Source of the DNA: Spirochaetaceae bacterium
GTDB lineage: Bacteria; Spirochaetota; Spirochaetia; Treponematales; Breznakiellaceae
NCBI GenBank assembly: GCA_031265015.1
Contig: JAISDG010000218.1
Location: 1 to 13,809, forward strand
Direction of reading: 5' to 3'
Length of the DNA stretch: 13,809 bases
Positions 1-7,372 of this stretch are shown here, piece after piece. The translations under genes were made by a program, and so were the position numbers. The notes beneath the pieces are model-generated. The model did no database searches and was not told the DNA's origin. It saw only the letters and a program-made list of their open reading frames with translations. Within the stretch, counting starts at the first letter, position 1, and each line of letters opens with the position of its first letter.

Positions 1-893
1 CGGATATTCCTCCCGAGGAAAACGCCCTGGCGGGGGACGCCACCACCAGGATATGGATCAGCGAAACCAATGCCAGGACCAGGATCCGGAAACCCTTTGA
101 CGATCCCTACTATGAACCGATCTATATGACGGAAACCCTGCGTTTTACGGAAAAAATGTCCCTCCGGCATTATATGGTGTACGATCCCGAGCTGTCGGAC
201 TTTACCATCCTGACGACCAGCTTTCTCTGGGGAGGGCTTACCGCTTCGTTTACCGCGGCCCGTTCCCGGGGATATGAGCTGATTGATAATCCTTCGAACC
301 AGCCGCCCACCGGCTGGTACATGAAGAATGAAGAGGAAAAACTGAATCCCCAGGAATTAAGCATAGGCTACAGCGGATCGAAATCCTTCAATGACGGCGG
401 AAAACTAAGCTTTGAAAGCTCCGTTAATACGGGCCTCAGTTTTGATCTTCAGCGCTATACCTATTCGAAATTCTTTTTTACCCTGGGGCTGACCGCCAAA
501 ATAAACCGTTTTGTGGACATCACCGTCAGTTCCTATTCGGAAAACGCCGTGGTTTACCGGTATTTCCAGGACCTGCCCTTTTACGACCATATCGATCTTG
601 ACATGCCCGGGGAAAAAAACATTCTGGTGGATTTGATCAACTCTTTCCGGTTTGACGATATTGAAAAACGGAAATCTTCGGGATTCAAGCTTAAATCCTT
701 TAACCTGGATGTGGTGCATCATTTGGGCGACTGGGACGCGACCCTGGGGATAAAGCTGGCCCCGGAATTTGACAGCGCCGCGCTGCAGTACAAATTCAAC
801 ACCCAGATTTCATTTACCGTCCAGTGGAAGCCCATCAAGCTCTTCAAATCGACACTGGACTATGACAGCGACGAAGGTTTTAGCTATGAATGA
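1..893 (+). CDS. LptD-like outer-membrane protein, C-terminal part (5' end outside window)
   Basis: The frame is open from base 3, so this is the last 296 residues of a longer gene; the ATG at 126 is internal. The sequence is an alternation of polar and aromatic residues typical of outer-membrane beta strands (for example the stretches around TASFTAARSRGYEL, FTLGLTAKINRFVDITVSSYS and TQISFTVQWKPIK), with no long hydrophobic helix. The end of the protein (FKLKSFNLDVVHHLGDWD, then QISFTVQWKP) resembles, from memory, the C-terminus of treponemal OstA/LptD-family proteins such as T. pallidum TP0515. LptD in other bacteria inserts LPS in the outer membrane; treponemes often lack classical LPS, so the cargo here is uncertain. 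The gene ends with TGA at 891-893 and overlaps the end of the convergent gene by 14 bases. Another large barrel family is the alternative; the barrel assignment is firmer than the LptD name. Confidence 0.6.
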   Translation, partial: DIPPEENALAGDATTRIWISETNARTRIRKPFDDPYYEPIYMTETLRFTEKMSLRHYMVYDPELSDFTILTTSFLWGGLTASFTAARSRGYELIDNPSNQPPTGWYMKNEEEKLNPQELSIGYSGSKSFNDGGKLSFESSVNTGLSFDLQRYTYSKFFFTLGLTAKINRFVDITVSSYSENAVVYRYFQDLPFYDHIDLDMPGEKNILVDLINSFRFDDIEKRKSSGFKLKSFNLDVVHHLGDWDATLGIKLAPEFDSAALQYKFNTQISFTVQWKPIKLFKSTLDYDSDEGFSYE

Positions 894-2520
894 TCCGGGA
901 CAGTTCCTGCAGGCTGAAAGCTTTGACCGCTTGAAACAGTTCGCCGGGGCTTATGGCCGCGGAGTTTCTGCGTATTGCCGCGGCCAGGGGAAGCAGGGTG
1001 GTAAGAAGTTCCCGTTCCCCCCCGGCCCCCTTCGAGAGACCGTCAAAACCGGTTAGTTCCCCGATTGATTCCCGCAGGAAAACAAGAAAATCCGCCGCGC
1101 TCCGCCTGGCCGGCCCCGGAGCAAGGAGGGACAGTTTTCTGGAGCCCGGCGAAGCGCCGCGGCGGGGAAGGCCGGCCAGGTTCTCCACCGTGACGCCCGA
1201 AGAAGCGGCCCTGCGGTGTACCGTTTCCCGGTAAAACCGGAGCGGCTGGGTGTCGTAATACCAGTTTTCCGGCCCCCCGCGGTTTTGGTCTTCGTGTTTT
1301 TGCAGGGAAGAATCACGGTACAGAAACGCGGAATGAAGGGATTCCAGCGGCTTGTACCGGGACTGGAGGTTTTCAAAGTAGGGATAAATATAAGTTCCCC
1401 GGGCATAGGTCTTTCCCCCGGGATAAGAAAAATCCGCGCCGTAAAAGGTAATGGTTTCCGCCCCCAGCAGCAGGGCCAGGGAAAGGGCAGCGTAGGTTAC
1501 GTTCGCGCCGGAACTGTCCAGTACGGGAAAGGGCCGCCATTCCCGGCAGATAAAGAGACCCAGGGGATGGCCGCCGGAAAAAAAGAAGCGGTTTTCCGTT
1601 CCCGCGGCCACCGTTGGAGGGCTGGAAAGATCGAGAAACAGTTTTGTTCCGGGAGGAATGGTTTTGAAAAAATGGCGGTAGCTGATCTGCTGGCAGTCTA
1701 TGGAAATGACCCCGTCCGGCTCTATACCCGCCGAAAGCAGGGCGGGAAGGGAGGTGTCGCAGGCAATAAGGAACGTATTGTTCCTGTTCTTTTTGATCAG
1801 GGGGAACTGTGTATCCAGCGAGGGACCCGCGGCGCAGACTGCCGCCTGCCGGATCGGGGGGATCGCCGGAGCGGGAGCTTCCGCCAGGGACAGGTTGCGG
1901 ATAATGTTGGAAAACCACCGTTTCCCGAAAAAAGCCTGGACCGAATAATCCCGGGAAACGGCGTCGATGGCCCTTTTAATGGCTTCTCCGGCCCGGTTAA
2001 ACCGTTCTTCCGGGCCGGTCCGGGTACGCAGGGGAAAAACCCGGATACCCCCGTCGGTCGCGGGGGTGTAGGTGTTTAAAAGGCAGGCTTCCACTTCGTC
2101 ACCGGAGGGATCCAGCAGAAGCCGGAACCGGGGATCCTGCAGCAGTTCCAGGTAATCCCTGCTGCCGAACAGTTCGGCAACGCCGTTGCAGCCGTATTCA
2201 ATAACCAGTACTTTTTGGGTTTCGGACCGCTTCAGGGCCGCTTCGGGGGCAAAGGCCCCTCCCAGCCCCAGGAAAACGATATACCCTTCTTCCGCCAGGG
2301 TGCCAACGAGCCTGGCCCCTTCCCTGCGGGGATCCACAATGGAATGAAGGGGCCTGGCCGCCCCTCCCCTTTCGGTCAGGGCGGGAATAAGGTCGCCGGT
2401 CCGGGAATTGATAAAGCGGTAAATTCCCTCGGTGGTGACCGCCGCGGACAGCCTGGCGCAGAGGCGGGGATCGGTTTTGGAAAGGGCAAGAACATTCCGT
2501 TCAAAGATCTGCTTATCCAT
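880..2520 (-). CDS. MptE-like / motility-associated factor (DUF115) family protein, paralogue 2
   Basis: This 546-residue protein belongs to the MAF_flag10/DUF115 family, whose members include the Maf flagellin glycosyltransferases and archaeal MptE-like pyrophosphokinases. The family core is visible: AAVCAAGPSLD (GPSL at residues 232-235), a predicted strand-loop ending GIEPDGVISID (about 286-275 region of the core, just after GPSL), and the late motif GADFSYPGGKTYA at 361-373, which matches the usual D-x-x-Y-x-x-G-K-T-x-A pattern. The start is taken at ATG 2518-2520 because it overlaps the previous gene's stop as ATGGATAA (8 bases); the longer frame up to 2583 runs into the coding sequence of the neighbour. 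No good Shine-Dalgarno is seen, so translation is probably coupled. It is the last gene of a four-gene operon. Likely role is transfer of a nonulosonic or similar sugar to flagellin or another protein, inferred from family only; the substrate cannot be read from the sequence. Confidence 0.82.
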   Translation of the reverse strand: MDKQIFERNVLALSKTDPRLCARLSAAVTTEGIYRFINSRTGDLIPALTERGGAARPLHSIVDPRREGARLVGTLAEEGYIVFLGLGGAFAPEAALKRSETQKVLVIEYGCNGVAELFGSRDYLELLQDPRFRLLLDPSGDEVEACLLNTYTPATDGGIRVFPLRTRTGPEERFNRAGEAIKRAIDAVSRDYSVQAFFGKRWFSNIIRNLSLAEAPAPAIPPIRQAAVCAAGPSLDTQFPLIKKNRNNTFLIACDTSLPALLSAGIEPDGVISIDCQQISYRHFFKTIPPGTKLFLDLSSPPTVAAGTENRFFFSGGHPLGLFICREWRPFPVLDSSGANVTYAALSLALLLGAETITFYGADFSYPGGKTYARGTYIYPYFENLQSRYKPLESLHSAFLYRDSSLQKHEDQNRGGPENWYYDTQPLRFYRETVHRRAASSGVTVENLAGLPRRGASPGSRKLSLLAPGPARRSAADFLVFLRESIGELTGFDGLSKGAGGERELLTTLLPLAAAIRRNSAAISPGELFQAVKAFSLQELSRIIHS

Positions 2521-3994
2521 AGCGCAGATCCAGTAATTCGTTTCGCAGGGTATCGGAAAAGCCTTCGCTTTCCACGGGGACACCGGGAATCAGCAGTTCC
2601 CCCAGTTCTTTTGAAAGCCGCGCCGCCAGCCGGGGATCGTTCAGGGCCTCCAGCAGTACCGGGACGCCCTGCCGCGGCTCTGCCCCCGTAGCGGGGAAGG
2701 GAATGAATACCGGCGGTTCCCCCTCCGTTTCGGCTGGAGCGGGAATTCCGGGACAGGGGGGGATACCCAGATCCCTTCCGCCGCCCAGGGTAAAGATCCT
2801 TTTGGGGAATGAGTCCAGGCAGGTTTTGAACCAGGCAGCGTAGATATCCTGACTGCCGGAACTTCTAAGGATTCCTTCCCGTTCAAAGGCCCGGGAATAG
2901 AACGGCTTAAACCGGCAGGACGAACGGTCCATGGCCGTTTCAAAAGTATAGGGCCGGGCGTGGGTCCGCAGGTCCCGGTGGGTCAAATCGAGCCCCGCCA
3001 GGTACACGTTTCCGGTACTTACGGACAGCGCAAGGTCCAGCGCGGAGGCGCTTACCGTACCCCGCTGGGGAAGGCGGAGAAAGGGGTACCGGGATCCAAG
3101 GAGCAGTTCCTGCCAGAACGTTCCGTCACACAGGATCAGAACCCGGGATTTTTCCGTCTGGGAGGGGAGAGCGGCGCTTAGACCCGCGGTAAGGACGAAT
3201 TGAGCGCCGCCTTCATCCGAACGAAAGCTTCCGTACAGGTGAAAGAGGGCCCAGCCTCCGCCGTCGGTGGCGATAACCAGATCCGGCGTAATCCCCCGGT
3301 GCAGCAGGGCGGGAACGGCGGAAGAAACGGCAATAACCGGCAGGGAAGGAGAAGACGCTCTCCAGCGGATAATCAGGTCCAGGGAGTCTTCCAGGCTGGG
3401 CCCGGCCGCGCAGACCACAACCGCGCCGGTTCCCCGCCGGACCTTTACCGGACGCAAAAACAGCGGCAGGTTCCGCAGGGCGTTTTTCAGCCACCGGCGG
3501 CCAAAATTCCGGACGGTCACGGCGCCCGCGTTAATGCGCCTGACGCACTCGACGGTTCTGCCGGCCAGGTCCAGGTATGCCTTTCCGTAAGCGTGAACGG
3601 AAGGCCGCCATTCTATAAGCCGGATGGTCCGGGCATCGGCGGTGACGGTCCTCTCAAGGAATGCTTCCAGCCCTTCCCCGCAGAGGGGATTCCAGCTTAA
3701 ACCGGAGGATCCGCCCTCCCCTTCTCCGCCGCATAAGGACCGGAGCTTTTTATCCGCAAAAAACGCCGAACAGTGCAGGGTAATAACGGCGGCCCGGGGA
3801 AACTGCCGCCGCAGGACAGACCCCAGATAATCAAGTCCCGGTTCCATCAAAATAAAATAACGGTACACGTTTTCCAGTTTGAGGGAGGCCGCGTATTTTT
3901 CCGCTTCCAGCCGGGGATTGTACCGGGAATGAAGGGCCGTATCTCCCGCATAAACGGTATAACCGTTTTTCGCGGGAACGAGCCGTTCGATCAT
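2513..3994 (-). CDS. MptE-like / motility-associated factor (DUF115) family protein, paralogue 1
   Basis: A 493-residue paralogue of the downstream gene. It has the same central signature, AVVVCAAGPSLED (GPSL at 198-201), followed by the hydrophobic segment LPVIAVSSAVPALLHRGITPD and then LVIATDGGG, and a late motif AGLDLTHRDLRTHARPY at 333-349 corresponding to the family's D-L-x-Y-x-x-G-K-T-H-A segment. The two proteins are clearly diverged outside these blocks. The start ATG (3992-3994) lies one base after the TAA of the upstream gene, and MIERLVPAKNGYTVYAG is a plausible N-terminus; an in-frame upstream ATG near 4096 would sit inside the neighbour. No Shine-Dalgarno precedes it, again suggesting coupling. 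The family is linked to flagellin glycosylation in Campylobacter, Helicobacter and Aeromonas; periplasmic flagellins of some treponemes are also glycosylated. Function here is inferred from family and from the tandem arrangement. Confidence 0.82.
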   Translation of the reverse strand: MIERLVPAKNGYTVYAGDTALHSRYNPRLEAEKYAASLKLENVYRYFILMEPGLDYLGSVLRRQFPRAAVITLHCSAFFADKKLRSLCGGEGEGGSSGLSWNPLCGEGLEAFLERTVTADARTIRLIEWRPSVHAYGKAYLDLAGRTVECVRRINAGAVTVRNFGRRWLKNALRNLPLFLRPVKVRRGTGAVVVCAAGPSLEDSLDLIIRWRASSPSLPVIAVSSAVPALLHRGITPDLVIATDGGGWALFHLYGSFRSDEGGAQFVLTAGLSAALPSQTEKSRVLILCDGTFWQELLLGSRYPFLRLPQRGTVSASALDLALSVSTGNVYLAGLDLTHRDLRTHARPYTFETAMDRSSCRFKPFYSRAFEREGILRSSGSQDIYAAWFKTCLDSFPKRIFTLGGGRDLGIPPCPGIPAPAETEGEPPVFIPFPATGAEPRQGVPVLLEALNDPRLAARLSKELGELLIPGVPVESEGFSDTLRNELLDLRYG

Positions 3995-3995
3995 A

Positions 3996-4514
3996 TTACA
4001 GATAGGGCTTAAGGAGGATAAGGGCGCCCTGGGGATTTTCCGCATGGAAGGTGAAGATACTGTTTCCCGGAACCGTTTTTTCCAGATGCCGGGCAATCAG
4101 ATCGCCGTCCAGGGAAGCGTCGAAAAGAACCAGGCAGCGTCCGGGGGCCAGGCCCTGGGATACCGCGAAACCGGACACCAGGGATCCCAGGCGGGTTAGA
4201 AATTCACCGGCGGTATATTTCAGCGCGTCAATCACGATCCCCTGGAAAAAACCGAATTTGGCATAACCGGAACCCAGGGCATCCATAAGCGCCTTTTCCA
4301 TGGGCGAAGGGGGAACTGGGGCACGCTTTCCGGTAATGCGGCTGAGCAGCCCGCCCCCTGTTTCGGGTTCCCGGGGATTCTCTCTTTCCGGAACGTACAG
4401 CCCGGTTTCACCGGACAGCGTGTCAGGTCCGGAAGAAGCGGCCGTTTCCGCGGAAACAAGGGCTTCACTATCGGGTACGGAAGGACCTTCGGCGGCTTTG
4501 CTCAGAAGCCCCAT
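3996..4514 (-). CDS. Hypothetical protein, 172 residues, second gene of the Maf operon
   Basis: I do not recognise this family. The start ATG (4512-4514) is fused to the previous gene's stop as TAATG, and the gene ends one base before the first Maf gene, so it is a genuine operon member. Residues 1 to about 70 are low in hydrophobics and rich in Ser, Glu, Pro and Gly, so probably disordered. Residues about 72-172 look like a compact alpha/beta domain: helix-like MEKALMDALGSGYAKFGFFQ, IDALKYTAGEFLTRLGSLV, then strands RCLVLFDAS and IFTFH and the ending GALILLKPYL. No signal peptide or membrane segment is seen, so it is likely cytoplasmic. A GAGGAG at 4529-4534 lies 14 bases from the ATG, rather far for a ribosome site. 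Position between the acidic protein and two Maf proteins suggests an accessory role in the same process, but that is only context. Confidence 0.8.
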   Translation of the reverse strand: MGLLSKAAEGPSVPDSEALVSAETAASSGPDTLSGETGLYVPERENPREPETGGGLLSRITGKRAPVPPSPMEKALMDALGSGYAKFGFFQGIVIDALKYTAGEFLTRLGSLVSGFAVSQGLAPGRCLVLFDASLDGDLIARHLEKTVPGNSIFTFHAENPQGALILLKPYL

Positions 4515-6229
4515 TACACTAAACCCAGCTCCTCAAAGAGTTTTTTGTAGGTATCGAAATACTCTGATTTGGCGAATTCTTCAATTTTATCATCCGGCAG
4601 GGATTCCAGGAGCTGATCCATGTAGGACAGAACGGTTTTAAGTTCCTGTTTCAGGCCGGAGGGAATATCGTCCGGAGACGCGGCATCCGCATCCGCGGGC
4701 TCCGGAGAACCGGTTCCCTCCGGAAGCGAAAAGGCTTCTTCCGGGAACGCCGCTTCTTCCGGAGGCGCCGTTTCTTCCGGAAGCGGAAAAGCTTCTTCCG
4801 GCGGAGCGATGAGTGATTCCGGCCCTTCTTCGGGGGCGGTAAAATCAAAGGCTTCTTCGGGAAGGAAAGTGTCCTGGGAAGGACTGCCGGAAAAATCAGG
4901 AAGCGGGACGCCGTCGTCAAGAGGAGGTTCTTCGGTTGAGGGGATTTCCATGGTTTCTTCGGCTTCAAAGACAAAATCATCGGAACCGAAAGCTTCCGGG
5001 GCGGTCTGTTCTTCCATGTCGATGTCGATAGAGATGTTTTCAATGGCCGGTTCCGAAAGGGGATTTTCGGTAATGCCGGCGCTTAAATCCGGTTCGTCGA
5101 TAACCGCGCCGGAAAGATCGATATTCTCTTCTTCGGAAATATCGGCCAGCGGATCCTCTTCCAGATAGCTGGTATCCTCCGGGGCGGGAGTAATCGGCGC
5201 GGCCCCTTCCTCGCGGAGCAGGTCCAGGGTATCGCTCTTGCCGCCGGAATCGGGAAAGCCCGGGACCAGACCCAGGGAAATGTCGAAATCATCACCCGTA
5301 TTCCTGACTTCATCGGCTACTTTTACCGCGCCGTCCAGTTCGGCAAGATCGGCGTCGTTAAAGCTGATGTCCCCGATGTCCAGGGCTTCTTCATCCGGCG
5401 ACTCGCCGATAATGTCGTTCCTGTCCGAAAGGGGCGTGCCGCTTTCGGGCTGTTCTTCCGTTCCGGGGCCCAGGTCCAGGGAAAGGTCCTCGTCCAGGGC
5501 TTCGTCGGAACCGGATTCCTCGGTGAAGTTGGCGGTATTGAGGATATTGTCCAGTTCGTCTCCCGTCAGGGCGATCTTTTCGTCATCTTCTTCATCAAAG
5601 AAACCGCCCCCCTTGGTGTCCACGGCCTCGGCGGCGCCGCCGCGGACAACGGCCAGTTCGCTTTTCAGGCTGGACAGCTCCTGTTTTATGGAGGAAAGCT
5701 CTTCGGCGATCTTCATTAAAAGCTGGGTCGAAAGGCTTTCCGCTCCGGAGGCAGGGGAAGGCGCGGCCGCGGGCTCGGCGGGCTTTGCTTCAGGAACGGC
5801 GGCGGTTACGGGCTGCTGTTCTTCGACGTCGGAAACGGCATCATCCAAATCGCCGAAATCAATGCTTTCGGGAATTTCCAGGTCGGAGTCCAGAAAATCG
5901 GTCATGGAAACTTCGGTAAATCCGTCCTTATCAATCACGGTGGGCTTGGGGCCCCGGGGTAAATCGGCATTTTCGGGGATCTCTTCAAATTCAAAATTAA
6001 GCGGTTCCGCCTCCGCTTCCACTTCTGTCTCTTCGGTCTCCGAAAAATCGGGCAGATCCAAATCACCGGTAAAACCGTCGTCCATGTCCGGCAGTTCCTC
6101 AACATCGGGCAGGGAAGCGGAAAGGTCCTGGGGTTCGCTTTTTACCCAAACGCCGTATTCATCCAGTTCATCGGAAGAACCGATGGTGCTTCTGTCATCG
6201 TATATTGAAGGATCTTTTTTTTCAGCCAT
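4514..6229 (-). CDS. Very acidic low-complexity protein with coiled coil and conserved-looking C-terminal module
   Basis: This 571-residue protein heads the minus-strand operon. Most of it is Asp, Glu, Ser and Pro rich and almost certainly disordered. Three ordered parts stand out: a motif-like block KPTVIDKDGFTEVSMTDFL near 95-113, a heptad segment at about 165-197 (LLMKIAEELSSIKQELSSLK) that should form a coiled coil, and a C-terminal helical module at 525-571 that begins GLKQELKTVLSYMDQLLESL and ends FEELGLV. Residues 476-505 hold a short proline/glutamate repeat. No signal peptide or membrane helix is present. GGGAG a few bases upstream of the ATG (6227-6229) is a good ribosome site. Such architecture fits a cytoplasmic scaffold or adaptor that binds partners through its C-terminal module; I know similar acidic proteins in treponemes but no assigned function. 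A plus-strand Ser-rich open frame across it is only its shadow. Confidence 0.8.
   Translation of the reverse strand: MAEKKDPSIYDDRSTIGSSDELDEYGVWVKSEPQDLSASLPDVEELPDMDDGFTGDLDLPDFSETEETEVEAEAEPLNFEFEEIPENADLPRGPKPTVIDKDGFTEVSMTDFLDSDLEIPESIDFGDLDDAVSDVEEQQPVTAAVPEAKPAEPAAAPSPASGAESLSTQLLMKIAEELSSIKQELSSLKSELAVVRGGAAEAVDTKGGGFFDEEDDEKIALTGDELDNILNTANFTEESGSDEALDEDLSLDLGPGTEEQPESGTPLSDRNDIIGESPDEEALDIGDISFNDADLAELDGAVKVADEVRNTGDDFDISLGLVPGFPDSGGKSDTLDLLREEGAAPITPAPEDTSYLEEDPLADISEEENIDLSGAVIDEPDLSAGITENPLSEPAIENISIDIDMEEQTAPEAFGSDDFVFEAEETMEIPSTEEPPLDDGVPLPDFSGSPSQDTFLPEEAFDFTAPEEGPESLIAPPEEAFPLPEETAPPEEAAFPEEAFSLPEGTGSPEPADADAASPDDIPSGLKQELKTVLSYMDQLLESLPDDKIEEFAKSEYFDTYKKLFEELGLV
4715..4804 (-). 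repeat. Degenerate Pro/Glu coding repeat in the acidic protein
   Basis: The segment encodes residues 476-505 of the acidic protein, a run of imperfect units of the type PPEEAFPLPE, ETAPPEEAAF, PEEAFSLPEG. On the plus strand it appears as recurring cttcttccgg blocks. Such repeats commonly change copy number between strains, so length variation is likely here. Confidence 0.6.
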
Positions 6230-6455
6230 GAACCGCTCCCGCTAACATGCAAAACCGGAAGATTTTGCTATATTTCTAAATATCGGAATAAGTACCTGCA
6301 TTGTGTATATATTTTCATTCATTTTCTACTGTAACCCGCCCCTTTTATGCTTGTCAAGGCGCTTTACTTTTCCGGGAACCCCGATCCCCCGGCGCTTGAC
6401 CGCCCTTTTCCGGGAAGAGTTTAAGGAGAACCGGGAAAAATCCGTAAATAAAATA
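6230..6455. promoter_or_regulatory. AT-rich divergent intergenic region between acidic-protein operon and ftsB-like gene
   Basis: The 226 bases between the two divergent start codons are much richer in A and T than the flanks, mainly at 6262-6330, as expected for promoters firing both ways. A palindrome ATATTT-CT-AAATAT (6270-6283) sits in it and could be an operator or simply overlapping -10 elements. No convincing paired -35/-10 was found on either strand. An AAGGAG at 6423-6428 lies 27 bases before the ftsB ATG with no ATG, GTG or TTG close behind it, so the plus-strand leader is not well explained. No terminator or RNA gene was recognised. Confidence 0.4.
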
Positions 6456-6929
6456 ATGAACGCCGGTAAATACCTCTTTGTTCCCTGGCTTATGTTGGCG
6501 GTATACACGCTGCTTTCCGTATTGAACGGGGCGGGGGGGATAGATCCGTACCGGAAATTACTGCGGGAACGGGAAAAAACCCTTGAAAATTTGGACCGGC
6601 TGCAAGACATCAACCGGGACCTGGAAGGAACCATGGACGCGCTGCTCTATGATCCGGAAACTATCCGGATTAAAGCCCGGGAATTGGGATACGGAGAGGC
6701 GGACGAACGCTTTGTGCGGATTGTAGGCCTGCCGGGGGCCCGCCACGGCGAAATGAGAGCCGGCATGGTCAGAACCGCGGCCCAGCCGTCCCACGCTCCC
6801 GCGGGAGTGTACCGGTTCATTGCCTGCTGCGCGGGACTGCTGCTGCTGGGATTCTTCCTCTTCTGGGATGTACGCAAAAAAGAACGGGTTCCCTTTCATT
6901 CCGGGACCCCTAAGACAATTTACCCCTGA
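6456..6929 (+). CDS. FtsB/DivIC-like septum formation initiator family protein
   Basis: A 157-residue protein: a short N-terminus, one membrane helix (FVPWLMLAVYTLLSVLNG, about 8-25), then a coiled coil rich in Arg, Glu and Leu (RKLLREREKTLENLDRLQDI and onward), then a motif like those of FtsB/DivIC (YDPETIRIKARELGYGEADE) at about 67-86. FtsB with FtsL and FtsQ links the divisome to septal wall synthesis; the coiled coil would be periplasmic. Unusually there is a second hydrophobic helix near the C-terminus (FIACCAGLLLLGFFLFW), followed by a basic tail, which typical single-pass FtsB lacks. The ATG at 6456 is chosen because it puts the first membrane helix near the N-terminus; the frame is open back to 6303 but that part is low in coding character. 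The stop TGA overlaps the end of smpB by 20 bases. Confidence 0.6.
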   Translation: MNAGKYLFVPWLMLAVYTLLSVLNGAGGIDPYRKLLREREKTLENLDRLQDINRDLEGTMDALLYDPETIRIKARELGYGEADERFVRIVGLPGARHGEMRAGMVRTAAQPSHAPAGVYRFIACCAGLLLLGFFLFWDVRKKERVPFHSGTPKTIYP

Positions 6930-7371
6930 ATTCCCGGGAAATGTCCCGCTTGACATCCCGTTCCCGTATATCCGCCCGTTTGTCAAACTGTTTTTTACCC
7001 TTGCAAAGTCCCAGCTCAACCTTAACCCTGCCCTTTTTAAAATAAAAGGACAACGGAATAAGGGTATAGCCCTTTTCCTCGGTTTTCCGGGTCAGGCGCT
7101 TGATCTCGTCCCGGTGGAGGAGGAGCTTTTTTTTTCTGTCGGGATCGTGGTTAAAGACCGATGAAAAAGGATTTTCCGCGATCCGCAGGGACCGGAGCCA
7201 GACCTCGCCGCCGGAAATTTCCGCCCACGCGTCGGGGAAGGAAATTTTCTCGTCCCTGAAGGATTTTACCTCCGTGCCCAGCAGTTCTATGCCGCACTCC
7301 CAGGTATCGTCCACGGTATAGTCGAACCGGGCCCGGCGGTTTACCGCGATGGTTTTTACGCCCTCCGCCAT
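6910..7371 (-). CDS. smpB: SmpB, tmRNA-binding protein
   Basis: This 153-residue protein is SmpB, which binds tmRNA and delivers it to stalled ribosomes for trans-translation in the cytoplasm. Both family ends are intact: the N-terminal oligonucleotide-binding fold with NRRARFDYTVDDTWECGIEL and LGTEVKSFR, and the C-terminal basic tail GKKQFDKRADIRERDVKRD, which enters the mRNA channel. Length is normal for the family. ATG 7369-7371 is chosen because MAEGVKTIAVNRRARFDY aligns with SmpB starts; a longer frame to 7410 would overlap the upstream gene. The upstream gene stops one base before it and there is no visible Shine-Dalgarno, so smpB is probably co-transcribed and translationally coupled. 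It ends with TAG, overlapping the ftsB-like gene on the other strand by 20 bases. No tmRNA gene was seen in the window. Confidence 0.96.
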   Translation of the reverse strand: MAEGVKTIAVNRRARFDYTVDDTWECGIELLGTEVKSFRDEKISFPDAWAEISGGEVWLRSLRIAENPFSSVFNHDPDRKKKLLLHRDEIKRLTRKTEEKGYTLIPLSFYFKKGRVKVELGLCKGKKQFDKRADIRERDVKRDISREFRGKLS

Positions 7372-7372
7372 G

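Noticed and set aside
5238..6245. Long plus-strand Ser-rich open frame of 335 codons
   Set aside because: It is the antisense of the acidic protein; the Ser richness follows directly from Asp/Glu/Ser codons on the other strand, and it lacks domains and a ribosome site.
6303..6455. Extended N-terminus of the ftsB-like protein from the GTG at 6303
   Set aside because: The extra 51 residues overlap the AT-rich promoter region, are Cys/Arg/Pro rich and would place the first membrane helix far from the N-terminus.
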